From Rhabdornis inornatus (taxonomy: Eukaryota; Chordata; Aves; Passeriformes; Rhabdornithidae): a stretch of DNA of 64,000 nt. Of this stretch, positions 53,389 through 63,578 are shown piece after piece. The notes under the pieces are model-generated. The model had not been told where the DNA came from, ran no database searches, and saw only the letters and a program-made list of their open reading frames with translations. Position numbers and translations under genes: made by a program. Every line of letters starts with the position of its first letter. Within the stretch, counting starts at the first letter, position 1. The stretch lies in NCBI GenBank assembly GCA_013397075.1, contig VWZS01000638.1, forward strand, positions 1,365,529 through 1,429,528, read 5' to 3'.

Positions 53389-56300
53389 CTTTAAAAAACA
53401 AAGAGAGAGAAAGAAAAATATCAATACAACTTCCCTTATAAATGATTTCTATACTGCGGATACCAAGTTACATAGCCAAATAAACACCACAGATTAAATG
53501 CTCCTTAATAAATATAGTGAAAATACAACAGAAATTCTACTGAAAAATGTGATTATCAGCTACATAGTTCCAGTAGCTACTTACTACATTTAAGTAACAT
53601 GCAGCAAAATATTCCATAATAACAAATAGTTTCAACTCTTTACATTATAACATGTATACATGTATGAACACTAGTATTATAAAGGCACAATCTCAAACTT
53701 AGAAACTTTTAAAATTGAAATTACTTCTAGTTATTTCAATGTACTCATAACTAGTATGTTTGGAGGTTATATTTTTACTATAAGCATTACAAATATATAC
53801 TGACTCCAGCAAAACCAAAATATTTCCTATGCTTTGCATTTTCATTAATGATTTAAAATATAATTAGTTAAAACTGGAAAAATATGCCACAAGGTGTTTT
53901 TAGCCTCCTTAGAACTAGAAATATTTATTAAATTAATATTTATTTAGATTAATTAATAATTAATTTATTAAATTATTAATTTAATAAATAAATTTATTAA
54001 ATTTCAAGTTAAATTTATTAAATATCAAGTTAAAGGTGTTTTTCTTCCCCTTGGAACTGATATGACAAAGCAAAGTAAAACACAGAGATCAAGCAGCTTT
54101 TAAAATAGCAGTTTAAGTGTGCAGCAATTTTTTATTCCTTAGCATGAATGCCACAAACCAAAATAAAACAAAATAGGTACACCAAGCAGCAGGTTCTGGA
54201 TGGTTTGGGATAGTTTTTAATTATAGCTTTTAAGTAACATGAATCTGATCTGAGGAGAACAGATGTAACTCCAGTCAAAAATTTACCTGGGGATGTCCTA
54301 AATGATGAACCAGCAATTGAGTAGTTGTCTTTCCTGGATATCCAGTGGTTGCAAACAGATTTTCATTCACTCGGGACCACCTATGAAAAAAATGAATCCA
54401 CCTATGAATAAAATGAATGGACTTTCCAAATACCCCTGTCATACCACCAGAAGTGCACACAAAGTGGAGTTCTCTCCGTTGGGACTAACTGTGTGAAGAT
54501 GTCACATATTCTACTAACAGCAGAGAAATAGATTTAGTGAATTAGCTTGTAAATGATTCCCCACCCACCATATGCATAGTGTTGTAAAACAAAATGTATC
54601 ACATGAATGCTACACATATATATAATAAATGTGGGTCATTCACAAATTTCACAAAGTTTGTAGGCCCAGTCTTGCTAAAAATGACTTAAGTGAGACACAA
54701 CCAGGTTACTCTAGACTCACAACTGTTTGCATAGACATAGATTTAAATAGATAAACCCCGCAAAACACAGACAACATTTATACCTGAATAATCTGGCTCG
54801 ATCAACATGGACAGGTCTCTTATCCTGTGGATAACTAAAACAGACATTCAGAGTCAAAAACTGTTCTGCAAACAACTACAGCTCATACTATAAATACAAA
54901 AGTACAGTGAAGGGGACACATTGTCTACTCTCTGTGAAGCAGCTGAGGGAAAACCAGAGCATTCCTGCAGCTTTAATCTCAATTCGGAGTAGGAAAACTG
55001 AAGTAGTTGTCCAGTTTATTATGGATCAATAGTAATCTATGACTTGGAATCAAATTTTAACAAACACATACAGTGACAGGTAAACAGTAGTGAGATGCTA
55101 TCTCAAATGGACAAAAAGGCAGACAGTGCTATATTTTTAACAGAAAATATTGCTAAAGATGAAACAAAGAATACCATAGAATGGTCTGTATCAATATCGT
55201 AATTGCTGATAACTGTTCATTTATTTAGCTTACGCATGGGGCCTACAAAGATGAGTAAGGGGCTGGAGCATCTCTTCCAAGGAAAGGCTGGAGGAGCTGG
55301 GCCTGTTCAGCCTCAAGAAGAGATGACTGAGAGCGGACCTCATCGATGTCCATCAGTATCTGAAGGGAGGGTGTCAAGGGGATGGAGCCAGGCTCTGCTC
55401 CGTGCTGCAAGCAATGGGATGAGAGGTGATGGGCACAAACTGATGCACTGGAAGTTCCTGAACAAGAGGAAGGAATTCTTTACTCTGCAAGTGACCAGGC
55501 ACTGGAAGAGGTTGCCCAGAGAGGGTGTGGAGTCTCCCTCACTGGAATATTCACAATCCTGTGCCTTGTGCTGTAGGATGACCCTTCTTGAGCAGGGAGG
55601 CTGGACAAGCTGACACACTGTGGTCCCTTCCAGCCTGACCCTATTGTGGTTCGGTGACTGCCATGCTCTATTAGCCAAGCACCTGCATTTCCTCATGTAC
55701 TGATTAGGAAGAGAATAAATAAAACCTATCCCATGGATATAAAAGTACCTGGAGCGAGTGATATCCCAGATCAGCCAATCATTTCCAGCAACTGCTCCAA
55801 TTTTAAGAGTATTTTTTAAACACCAGTCTGCTGACATCAGTGGTATTTGTTCACACTCCAGGGAGAGAATGGCCTGCTGTGTAACCAGGTCGTAGAATCG
55901 TATTGTCCCATTCTTCTCTGCCACCATCAGCTGTTAAAAGAAATTCATAGAATGTGGTCAACTTAGCATGTAATGGAAATTAAATTTTGAAATGCAAGCA
56001 GGGTTTCCCTGAAGTCTTTGGTATGTATCTATGCAAATGTTTCCTATACATAGATTAACATACTCTTAAAATCTGATTGCACATACTTAAACTGCTGTTC
56101 AATAGTTGTATGTTTTCCATGTGACCCCTGTGGCGTCACATGGGCACACCCCCCATGGCACGTGATTCCCTACGTGTCACTAAATAAATACTGAATGAAG
56201 TACAGTTTTCCACTTCATACCAGAAAACCTTCTCCTGGACACTCTTTAACCAATAAATAAAAACTACTTTAATCTATACTACTGTTACACTGTTATACAC

Positions 56301-58352
56301 AATGATTACGTTATTTTATTTTTATATATCTATAAATACCTATATGTATAATTTTGGTGATTAGAAACACCACTTCACAACCACCAAAGCAATGTGCTTT
56401 TGTACAGCAAAAAATTATTATTCTAACATTCAACAGCTTCTGTTCTGAGTACAAAGGACTGACACAGTGCTGTAAAAAAGAAAGGGTTGTCAAGCACTGG
56501 AACTGGGCTGCCCAGGGAAGTGGTGGAGTCACCATCCCTGGAGGTGTTCAAGAAATGACTGTACATGGCACTTTGTGCTATGGTTTGGTTGATATGCTGG
56601 TGTTCATTTAAAGGTTGGACTCGAGGATCTTAGAGGTCTTTTCCAACCGAAATGATTCCAACTTATCACTCTAAGAAAGTATTAATTAGTGGCTGTAGAA
56701 TCTGTAGAATTACTCTTACTGATTTTATATAACACCTCTTACTTCATCCTGTAACAGTTTGCGACAGATTTTATCTAAACTTTTTCCGTTACGGTAATAC
56801 ACTCAAGCAGTTGTTTTTTAAATATTGTAGAAAGAGCTTCCTGATTAAATTGCAGAATCATAGAATGATTGGGTTGGAAGGGAACTTAAAAATACTCTAG
56901 TTCCAATCTTCTGCCATGGGCATCGACACCCTCCACTAGGCCAGATTGCTCAGGGCTCCATGCAACCTGGTCTTGAACACTTCAAGGAGTGAGTCTTCAT
57001 AACTTCTTTGGGCAACCTATTCCAATGCCCAGATGATGAAATTAGATTATTCTTCATGAGCAGAAATGGTTTTCAGATAGTCATGAATAGTAATTAAGAA
57101 AGTCAAAGAAGCATAAAAAAAATACTCCACTAATACCAGTTTGTTTGGAAAAACAGAACTGTCACCAAAATCATGCTTTCCTGCAAACTAAAGGTCATGG
57201 TGAAGTATGCATTTTGACCTGCGATAAGCTTTGCAGCAAGAACTAAGTCTATCAAGTTTTATGAGCTTTTGGAATGGGCTTTTCTTTTAAAATAAAAAAC
57301 AAAATATCCTGTGCCTGCCTTTGATAATGGTCAAAGAAAAGACATGCTAATAATATGTAAGACTGGTGTACTACTGCAATATTTTTGGGAAAATCTATTA
57401 ATTTTGTTGAGCTAACAAAGTTGCCCAGTAGCAAACAGCAGCTAACCCATTAAATTCTGATGCCACCTGAATCAACAGTTTTCCTAGTTTACATTTTCCT
57501 TTCTTAGTAAGGACGGATATTGATATTGGTGGAAATCGTGAAGAGATTAGAGATCCTTCTTCCCTATTGCTGTGTAAATATTTTGATATCTTACTTGACT
57601 GCTTTTCTCTGTTTTAAGTATGTGTTTTTGTGGTAACCTGAACGACCATTTGTAGCTGCTTAAGGCAATTATTGATAGGCACAATAGGAATAATAAATCC
57701 AAGACTGCAGGGACTAGACCATTAATGAAGCTGGATTTTTGGGTACGTACCAGCTGATTAATCCTCCCCAGTACAAATAATGAGCTAAGTTTAAAATTGT
57801 CTATTGATTTGATTTTTCAGAACCTATTTCATACACTTCAAGCAAGAAGAACAAGAAAGTCCCTTGTTAACTTCAAGCAGATACTTTTCAAAGCTTGGCA
57901 AGTTCTATAAAGGGTCTGTATTATTGGTGAACCGTGTCACCACGACTGAGAAAAACTTGAGCTCTTTGGTAACTGTCAGTTAATATGCAATCAGCAGAAT
58001 AGTTATCAACAACTGATGTACATAATCAAGAAGGAATATTTCTGATGGGAGGAGTAAGGGACTGAGGGTAAAATGACAAGAATGGTAATGAGAATTCATT
58101 TACAGTCACTTCACATTAGCAGATCCAACTAATATCCAGTTACAGTGTAAACTAGGTCCCCAAACTTCAATGTGACTACACCATAAAAGATCCGTACTTT
58201 AAGTGTGTCTCCCCTCCCATTATTTTAGAGGTGATAAGGGCAAAAAGCTGAAAACCACAACCTTAAAAGCCTCCTCAGGATGCCAGCAAACACTCATTCC
58301 AGGAGAACGTAAAACAAAATGGGCCTTCTCATTTCCTTCCAAATCCCAGACC
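53275..58352 (-). CDS. NUP37: NUP37, nucleoporin of the Nup107-160 complex (3' five coding exons; 5' end outside window)
   Basis: WD40 beta-propeller scaffold nucleoporin of the Y (Nup107-160) complex, also found at mitotic kinetochores (family knowledge). The coding exons on the minus strand are 58262-58352, 55749-55930, 54784-54834, 54287-54380 and 53275-53388. The phases join without a stop to give about 177 C-terminal residues of the roughly 326 in human. Diagnostic tracts are SPGMSVCWHPEEAFK, LMVAEKNGTIRFYDL, GAVAGNDWLIWDITRS, ENLFATTGYPGK and a C terminus LPLCAVGGDHKIFFWVTEM. These are blades in the second half of the propeller, with repeat-closing WD and FW pairs visible. The earlier exons (SDDHTCR and upstream) were searched for up to 64000 and not found, so a further large intron of at least 5.6 kb follows. 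Introns hold three CR1 copies and an LTR. Confidence 0.96.
53891..54060. repeat. AT-rich self-complementary segment between imperfect direct repeats
   Basis: AAGGTGTTTTT plus a related CCTT-GAACT block occurs at 53891 and again at 54033, 142 bp apart. The interval is almost pure A/T, built of ATTAAT and TTATTAAAT units that pair with themselves. It includes a roughly 21-bp unit ending TCAAGTTAA repeated twice. It lies in the last NUP37 intron. Confidence 0.8.
54287..54380 (-). CDS. NUP37: NUP37 penultimate coding exon
   Basis: One base completes a split Arg codon, then come 31 codons: WSRVNENLFATTGYPGK to LLVHHLGHPQ. The donor is GTAAAT. The acceptor TTCATAG is present twice in tandem, 21 nt apart, so the exon could also begin at 54401 (see findings). 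The start at 54380 gives the human-length product. Confidence 0.95.
54381..54422. repeat. NUP37: 21-bp tandem duplication carrying the NUP37 splice acceptor
   Basis: Units 54381-54401 and 54402-54422 match at 18 of 21 positions. Each contains, on the minus strand, a pyrimidine-rich stretch followed by TTCATAG and GTGG. Confidence 0.92.
54784..54834 (-). CDS. NUP37: NUP37 third-from-last coding exon
   Basis: Acceptor TTTTAG and donor GTATAA; 51 nt. It completes a Ser codon, encodes YPQDKRPVHVDRARLF, and leaves two bases of an Arg codon. Human reads YPQNKRPVHMDRACLF. Too short for ordinary ORF detection. Confidence 0.95.
55245..55660 (+). mobile_element. CR1 LINE 3' portion (5'-truncated)
   Basis: Recognisable CR1 blocks occur in order: GGGCTGGAGCATCTCTTCC, GAGGAGCTGGGCCTGTTCAG, a diverged GGTGATGGGCACAAACTGA, AACAAGAGGAAGGAATTCTT, TTGCCCAGAGAGGGTGTGGA and CCCTTCCAGCCTGACC. 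It sits in a NUP37 intron, antisense to the gene, ending about 90 bp from an exon. Open frames here (136 aa on plus) are CR1 remnants, not genes. Confidence 0.92.
55749..55930 (-). CDS. NUP37: NUP37 fourth-from-last coding exon
   Basis: Acceptor TTTTAACAG and donor GTACTT; 182 nt, 60 codons plus two bases of a Ser codon. It encodes LMVAEKNGTIRFYDLVTQQ, AILSLECEQIPLMSADWCLK and GAVAGNDWLIWDITRS. The frame stays open past the donor into the intron down to 55340. Confidence 0.97.
56485..56660 (+). mobile_element. CR1 LINE 3' end (5'-truncated)
   Basis: The blocks GGGCTGCCCAGGGAAGTGGT, GGAGTCACCATCCCTGGAGG, TGTTCAAGAAATGACTG, GTTGATATGCTGGTGTTCA and GAGGTCTTTTCCAACC are the classic CR1 terminal sequence, ending near AATGATTCC. 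It lies within a NUP37 intron, antisense to the gene. Confidence 0.95.
56854..57035 (-). mobile_element. CR1 LINE 3' end, opposite orientation
   Basis: It starts with the reversed CR1 tail AGAATCATAGAATGATTGGG and then TTGGAAGGGA, CATCGACACCCTCCACTAGG, CAACCTGGTCTTGAACACTT and GGGCAACCTATTCCAATGCC. It converges tail-to-tail with the copy at 56485-56660. Confidence 0.95.
58262..58352 (-). CDS. NUP37: NUP37 fifth-from-last coding exon (first in window)
   Basis: Acceptor TTTTCTCCCCAG and donor GTTGTG; 91 nt. One base completes a split Arg codon, then VWDLEGNEKAHFVLRSPGMS and VCWHPEEAFK follow. It aligns with human IWNLEGVQTAHFVLHSPGMS and the same WHPEE tract. Confidence 0.94.
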
Positions 58353-60099
58353 CTGGGGAGAAAAGAAAGAAAGAAAGAAAAAAGTAAAGTACCAAACTAT
58401 TGCCATTTGACTGCAAATACATTAACTTTCAGTGCCTCAATACGTTCACAGAGGAAGTGACCAAATTCATGCTATATAATTTGAAGGTCAGTGAAAGTGG
58501 CCAGTACTGCAGGTATTTTAAGATTGATGAGCTAGGCAGAGCCTCTATTTAATTATTTAGACATGAAATTTCAGTGAGATGCTCCCATTTTTTCATAACT
58601 CAACACTACAGCTTTGTACTATACCATAAATAGCAGTGAGGCAGTACAAAGCAGTAAAGTCACTGTTGGTCCAGTTGATACAAGGAACCCAAAGTGAGGT
58701 ACCAAACAACTTAAATCATCCAGGTTGCCATGTAAAGGGCAAGACCCTTTATTAAAGTATTTTGGCTGCCTAATATAAGAGTTTCCAGTATTTCCTGGTA
58801 AGACAAGATTGAGTAATGGAAATACAAGAAACCAGAAAGGAAGCTAAAGCAAACAGAAGGATCTGTGGTAGAGGTAACACTCGCCAACAAAGGGTCTTAG
58901 AGAGCTTTCAATAGATAAATCACATGTGGCAATTTAACCTTTTCCTTTAGAAACACCTACAGTACATATCTGGCAGCTATAAAAAAATTAAATTATCAAC
59001 AGTATTTGGTCAATATGGATTGACAGGAAAGTGTATGCTGAAACACCAAAACTAGGTTAGGTGATGGGTGAGTTTTCTTTGGATGTGTTCAATATGAGTG
59101 GTAATGAGCCATGGAGCTACTTTATTCCTAAAATGCAACAAAACCGAAACTGAGCCTATTTTACCTCACAGCCACTGCTCATCTCCCTCTTTTCCTACAA
59201 AATCGATAGCTCAGTTGTAGAACAAAAACATCACAGTTGTGAACATCAGTCTGAACCACAAAGCTACATATTATTTATACACATTTGGATACTGAAACAT
59301 ATACATATATCCTTCCTCTCTGACATGCAAAACTTGAGAAACAGCCAGTTTTTAAAGTAGTGTTTTGGTGCCCAGTCTTTTGAGCTAGATGAGTGGCTAC
59401 GTACTATTATTGTTTATTCTAGAGGATTTTTGCTGACTTCCTCCAGACTTTTTCAGTTTATATCTCACCAGGGTGCTTAGAGCCTTATATTTAAGAGATT
59501 TAAAAAAACTCTTAACTAATACATCATAAGTCTAGACAAAATATATGGGAATAAAGTAAATATATTTAATGAACAATGTTGTTTTCTTATGCCAAACCAC
59601 AATAGATCAAATATTTGTTCTCCCTGTAGAAAACACAGGGTCTCTAATCTTGAAGAATCAGTGTCCTTACTAAAAAAAGTCAAAACAAAAACCTGACAAA
59701 TGTTTAAAAAATGAAATATCTACTTGATTAGGTAATTTAGAAACATACAATACTTTCTTCTACTGCCAAAAATTTTGCCTTGTAGATTTGTCCAAGTCAA
59801 ATCAACACTTCCCATGTGTATTTACTGTGCAGGGAGAAAATTATGATACAACAGAAGATGGTGAATCATTTTGGCAAAAGAAATATGCCATTATATTTCC
59901 ATTCCTGAAGTGAGCGATGTTATTAGGTGTTGAGACAGAAATTTATGCTTTTTACCTCCATAACTTTGTTATTTATAAAGTTACCAAATTTGTACTTTTT
60001 CTTTGTAAGAATGGCAGGACTGTTAGTAAGAAACAGTATGGGGAGGAGAAGGGATAAAAGCCTCTTTTATATTTTCTTTATTGATACCAAAGATGATAT

Positions 60100-60727
60100 T
60101 GTTGGGAAGGACAAAAGTTTAACAGAAAAGTTTTACAGATATGCAGAAGATTCTATAGAAATGAAAGCAAGTTTTGACATATAAAAGATGCTTTTAGGGC
60201 CAGTTGTTGCTGAAACAGCTGAGAGAACAAAGGTTTAGTCGAGTTGGAAGGAGTTTTATGACTAAAGGCCAAAGACTAAGTGGCCTTCAAACAAAAGGAT
60301 AAGTCTTCAAATGAAGCATGTTTTCTACCAAGCAAAAAAGTACAGGCAGACAGAAAGATGTTTTTACCAAAACTAGAAGAAATTTCCACTGCAAAACAAG
60401 TCCTACAGTTTAACATGTAACTACTAACTCAGATGACTGGCTAGTCACTAATGTAATATGGTAATTTTAGCAGTTTTGATAGGTTATATGTAAATGTAAA
60501 AGGTATTGTGTACGATGTTGATTGACTGTTATGTAGTCAGATGCACAGCAGAGAAAGAGATAAAATGCTTTGTAACATTAATAGAATTGGGCTTCAGGAC
60601 ACATGGCTTGCCTATAGCCAGCAGCTATAGGCTCACTCACAACCCTCAACTGCTGTAACCTCGTCAATGCAATAAACAGCATTTTAAGAGCTGTCTGAAG
60701 TCTCCATCTCTACGTCAGGCTCTTACA
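60100..60727 (+). mobile_element. Solo LTR of an endogenous retrovirus
   Basis: A 628-bp block begins TGTTGGGAAGG and ends GTCAGGCTCTTACA, so it has TG...CA termini. It is flanked by TGATAT (60094-60099) and CGATAT (60728-60733), a 6-bp target-site duplication with one mismatch. Inside are a TATA-like GATAAAATG near 60560, a stem-loop at 60610-60632 and a poly(A) signal AATAAA at 60671-60676, in the order expected for U3-R-U5. It has no coding capacity. It is antisense to NUP37 and lies in the large intron upstream of the first visible exon. A 6-bp duplication would fit an ERVK-like class, but the class is inferred. Confidence 0.8.
60610..60632 (+). other. Perfect 8-bp stem-loop in the solo LTR
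   Basis: GCCTATAG and CTATAGGC flank a 7-nt loop CCAGCAG. It sits between the TATA-like box and the AATAAA of the LTR, the place of the R region. Confidence 0.85.
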
Positions 60728-61235
60728 CGATATAATTTAATTTTGGGGAAAAAATCCCCAAAATCCCCAAAAAACAAACCAGGCAATACATACTAAGATA
60801 GATCCTTGTCTGAATGCATCATGTCTATAGAATTACATATGTGTTTTCAGTATTTCTTTGTGAAAAACCCAAGTAAAAAATGTGCAAACCCCAAAAATTT
60901 AGCCAAACTGATTTTCAGTTCCTAAATTACTCAGGAATCATAACTAAATCAGCTACAGATGCTCTCCCCCCATTTTGTCCACATTCCTATCACGTAAATC
61001 AATCCAAAAAGACAATATCTTCCACTCAAAGCTCTTGAAACTTTACTAATACTCCCATGATTTTATACCAAAGTAAAATACTGTCTATTTTTCTCCAACT
61101 ATCCTTATCTTTTGTAACCCTGCAGTGTGTCACTCTCTTACTTCTTCTTGTCTTCCAACCAACCATCTTGGTATAGATGTCACTTGTCACTGAGCTTGTA
61201 GTGTTTTTTTCTGATATTAAAAAAAAAAATTCCAC

Positions 61236-63578
61236 AAAAAATTTATCGGAGAAAAGTTTGAAAAAACACAGTTAAAATAAGAGCCCAGGTTTGATTAATG
61301 TATAGTCTCAAAAATAACATGCAATCTTCTCAGTAAAATAATTGTTTTTTAAGTAACTAAAACTGAGAAATTATTTACTTCAGTACTAAGAAAACTTAAA
61401 CCAACTCAAATACACGTAGTTGCAAATGCTGTTAAATAAAATTCTTGAGATACTAGTACCTTTCTATCATTACTCAAATCCTGTAACTAACAAACAAATG
61501 AAAACTGCTGTTATCTTATAGCTTAAAGACATTAAAATTCCATTGCATCAACTATACTGTATCTTGTATGCATGAATATGGATGCATATGTGCAGCAATT
61601 TCATCATACAGTGGACTTTTATTACAGCTGGATAAATACCTCATTAGAACTCTGAAAACTTGTGGCAATGGAGATGATCCTTATTTTATCTTCTAATTTT
61701 CTGAATTATGAATAATTCTAACTAGCAGAACCAACTGCTAACTGGACAAAAGTCATCATTTGCAATAGTAAAAGAACTAAATCAGATTACAATCTTCAGG
61801 CATTTCTCAAATCCCCAGAAGACAGAAGTAAAAATGTAAATTCTTCAAATAAAAGATTTCTAACAGTTTTAGTGAGTGGGTGAGGGCTAGAAGAAAACTT
61901 GACATCTGATTCCCAACGACAAAGCATGATCAACTATACTTGATCCATTTCTCAAAGACTACTCCCATCCAACATGGTTTTGTTGGAGTATCTAAATTTA
62001 ATACATTTCTTTATATCTCCATCAGATGTATTCCATGTGCGAGGAAAATCCTATCACTTTTGAAAAGCCTAGAGGACAATGCGGCAAGATTCCTGTTCCT
62101 GAGATCACACAAAGGCAGGGTGAAGTTGTTCCCCACAGAGCACGAGGAGGGAGGAGAAGATTGCAGAAAAGGAACACGAAAGTGCAGACATTAGGAAATA
62201 CTGCAAAGAATACAACCAACACTGGCTTTCTCTAAGGTCTTCTGTCAACTCCATATGGATTTGGCTATCACAGATCTGGAGGGTACTAGGCAGGACATGA
62301 AAGGCTAAAGCGGAACTGTAGAAATTCCTCTGTCTGGTCAGAAGAAGAGAAAGGTGTAATGTTCAAGATAATTTCTAGTAATTTATTTTATTCTAGTGAC
62401 AAAGAATTTAAGTTTTTATGAAGTCTTTTCACAGAGGAAATGTACAAATATTCTTTCAGAAAGCTGACCCATGTTCACCATTTTCTTTCGGTAATCAAAG
62501 GAAATGTCACTGTACCTAAAGAATTAGCAATTAGAGTATTTCAGATCTTGGCATTAAAAACATGTTATCTCTAGCTTCTTGTAATATCTACTTGAATATG
62601 CCAGCATCGATCTATTTCTCACTGGTAACTGTGGGCTGCAGTTCTACCCTGCAGTGTTGGTAGAGATGCAGTGCAGTATCTCCCCTTCACTCATACACAT
62701 TTCAGGCCATGCACACAGAACTAAGTCCAAGAAATACACATTTCTACTACTACTACTGAAATACCTTTAAAGTTATCTAATGCAAAACCAGACACCACGC
62801 AGTATTTTTGAAAACAATGTGAAGCTTCAGTTCTGTCCTTTCGTTTCCTTTAAATGGCTGTTAAAAGCGATCAGTTTATTGTTCCCAATGTAGATATAAA
62901 ACTAAATGCTTCTGTGGTATGACTGCTACTGAGAAACTCAACTATCAATTCTGCTGATGGCTTTCTAAAATAGAAAACTTCTAAGCAAATCTAATGCAAT
63001 GATTTCTATTTAGAAACAATTTATAGGCTAGACTATGTTCTAGGGCTATGTGACTTAACACATATATAAGCCATAATGTGTCACAAAGTAAATTACTAAA
63101 TCATCCTCATATTTTGAAGACTTCGTCACTAAAAGTTTAAGACCAGACTGAAATAATGTTCCAAACATTTGATTGAGAAAGCTTTTGCTTTTTTTTTTTA
63201 AGCTGACAGGAGACCAGTTAATTCTTGCACTGTCCAACACCACTTGGGTAGTACGTGCATAGTGGCTGTACAATGTAACAGAATTGTGTAAGACTACATT
63301 TGGGGAACATACAGGGATGCATACAAAAAGTGTGCAAATTCAAAAACTGGACTCTGAAAAAAATTCAAGACTTCTTTATTTTCATAAATTGTAATGCAGA
63401 ACTAGCTTGATAAAATGTAACTAGCATACCTCAGAAAGAACAAGTATTTTGGTATGACATTTCTTCTATGAAGGGACACTGGAAAATCCAATCATACAAA
63501 CAGATGAAGAAAGAACAACATGAAATAAGACAACTTTTATAAAAATTTTTACAGGAATCCATACCTGACTGTGTGGTT
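61236..63578. other. NUP37 intron, nothing recognised
   Basis: AT-rich intron sequence with no exon matching the missing NUP37 blades on the minus strand and no classified repeat. Confidence 0.5.

Noticed and set aside
55203..55613. 136-codon plus-strand ORF
   Set aside because: It is the 3' part of a CR1 LINE in an intron and ends within the repeat; not a host gene and not the intact CR1 polymerase.
55340..55927. 195-codon minus-strand ORF as a stand-alone gene
   Set aside because: Its first 60 codons are a NUP37 exon with a good donor; the rest is intron and reversed CR1.
58366..58384. AAGAAAGAAAGAAAG run as a microsatellite
   Set aside because: It is short, and on the minus strand it serves as the polypyrimidine tract of the NUP37 acceptor before 58352.
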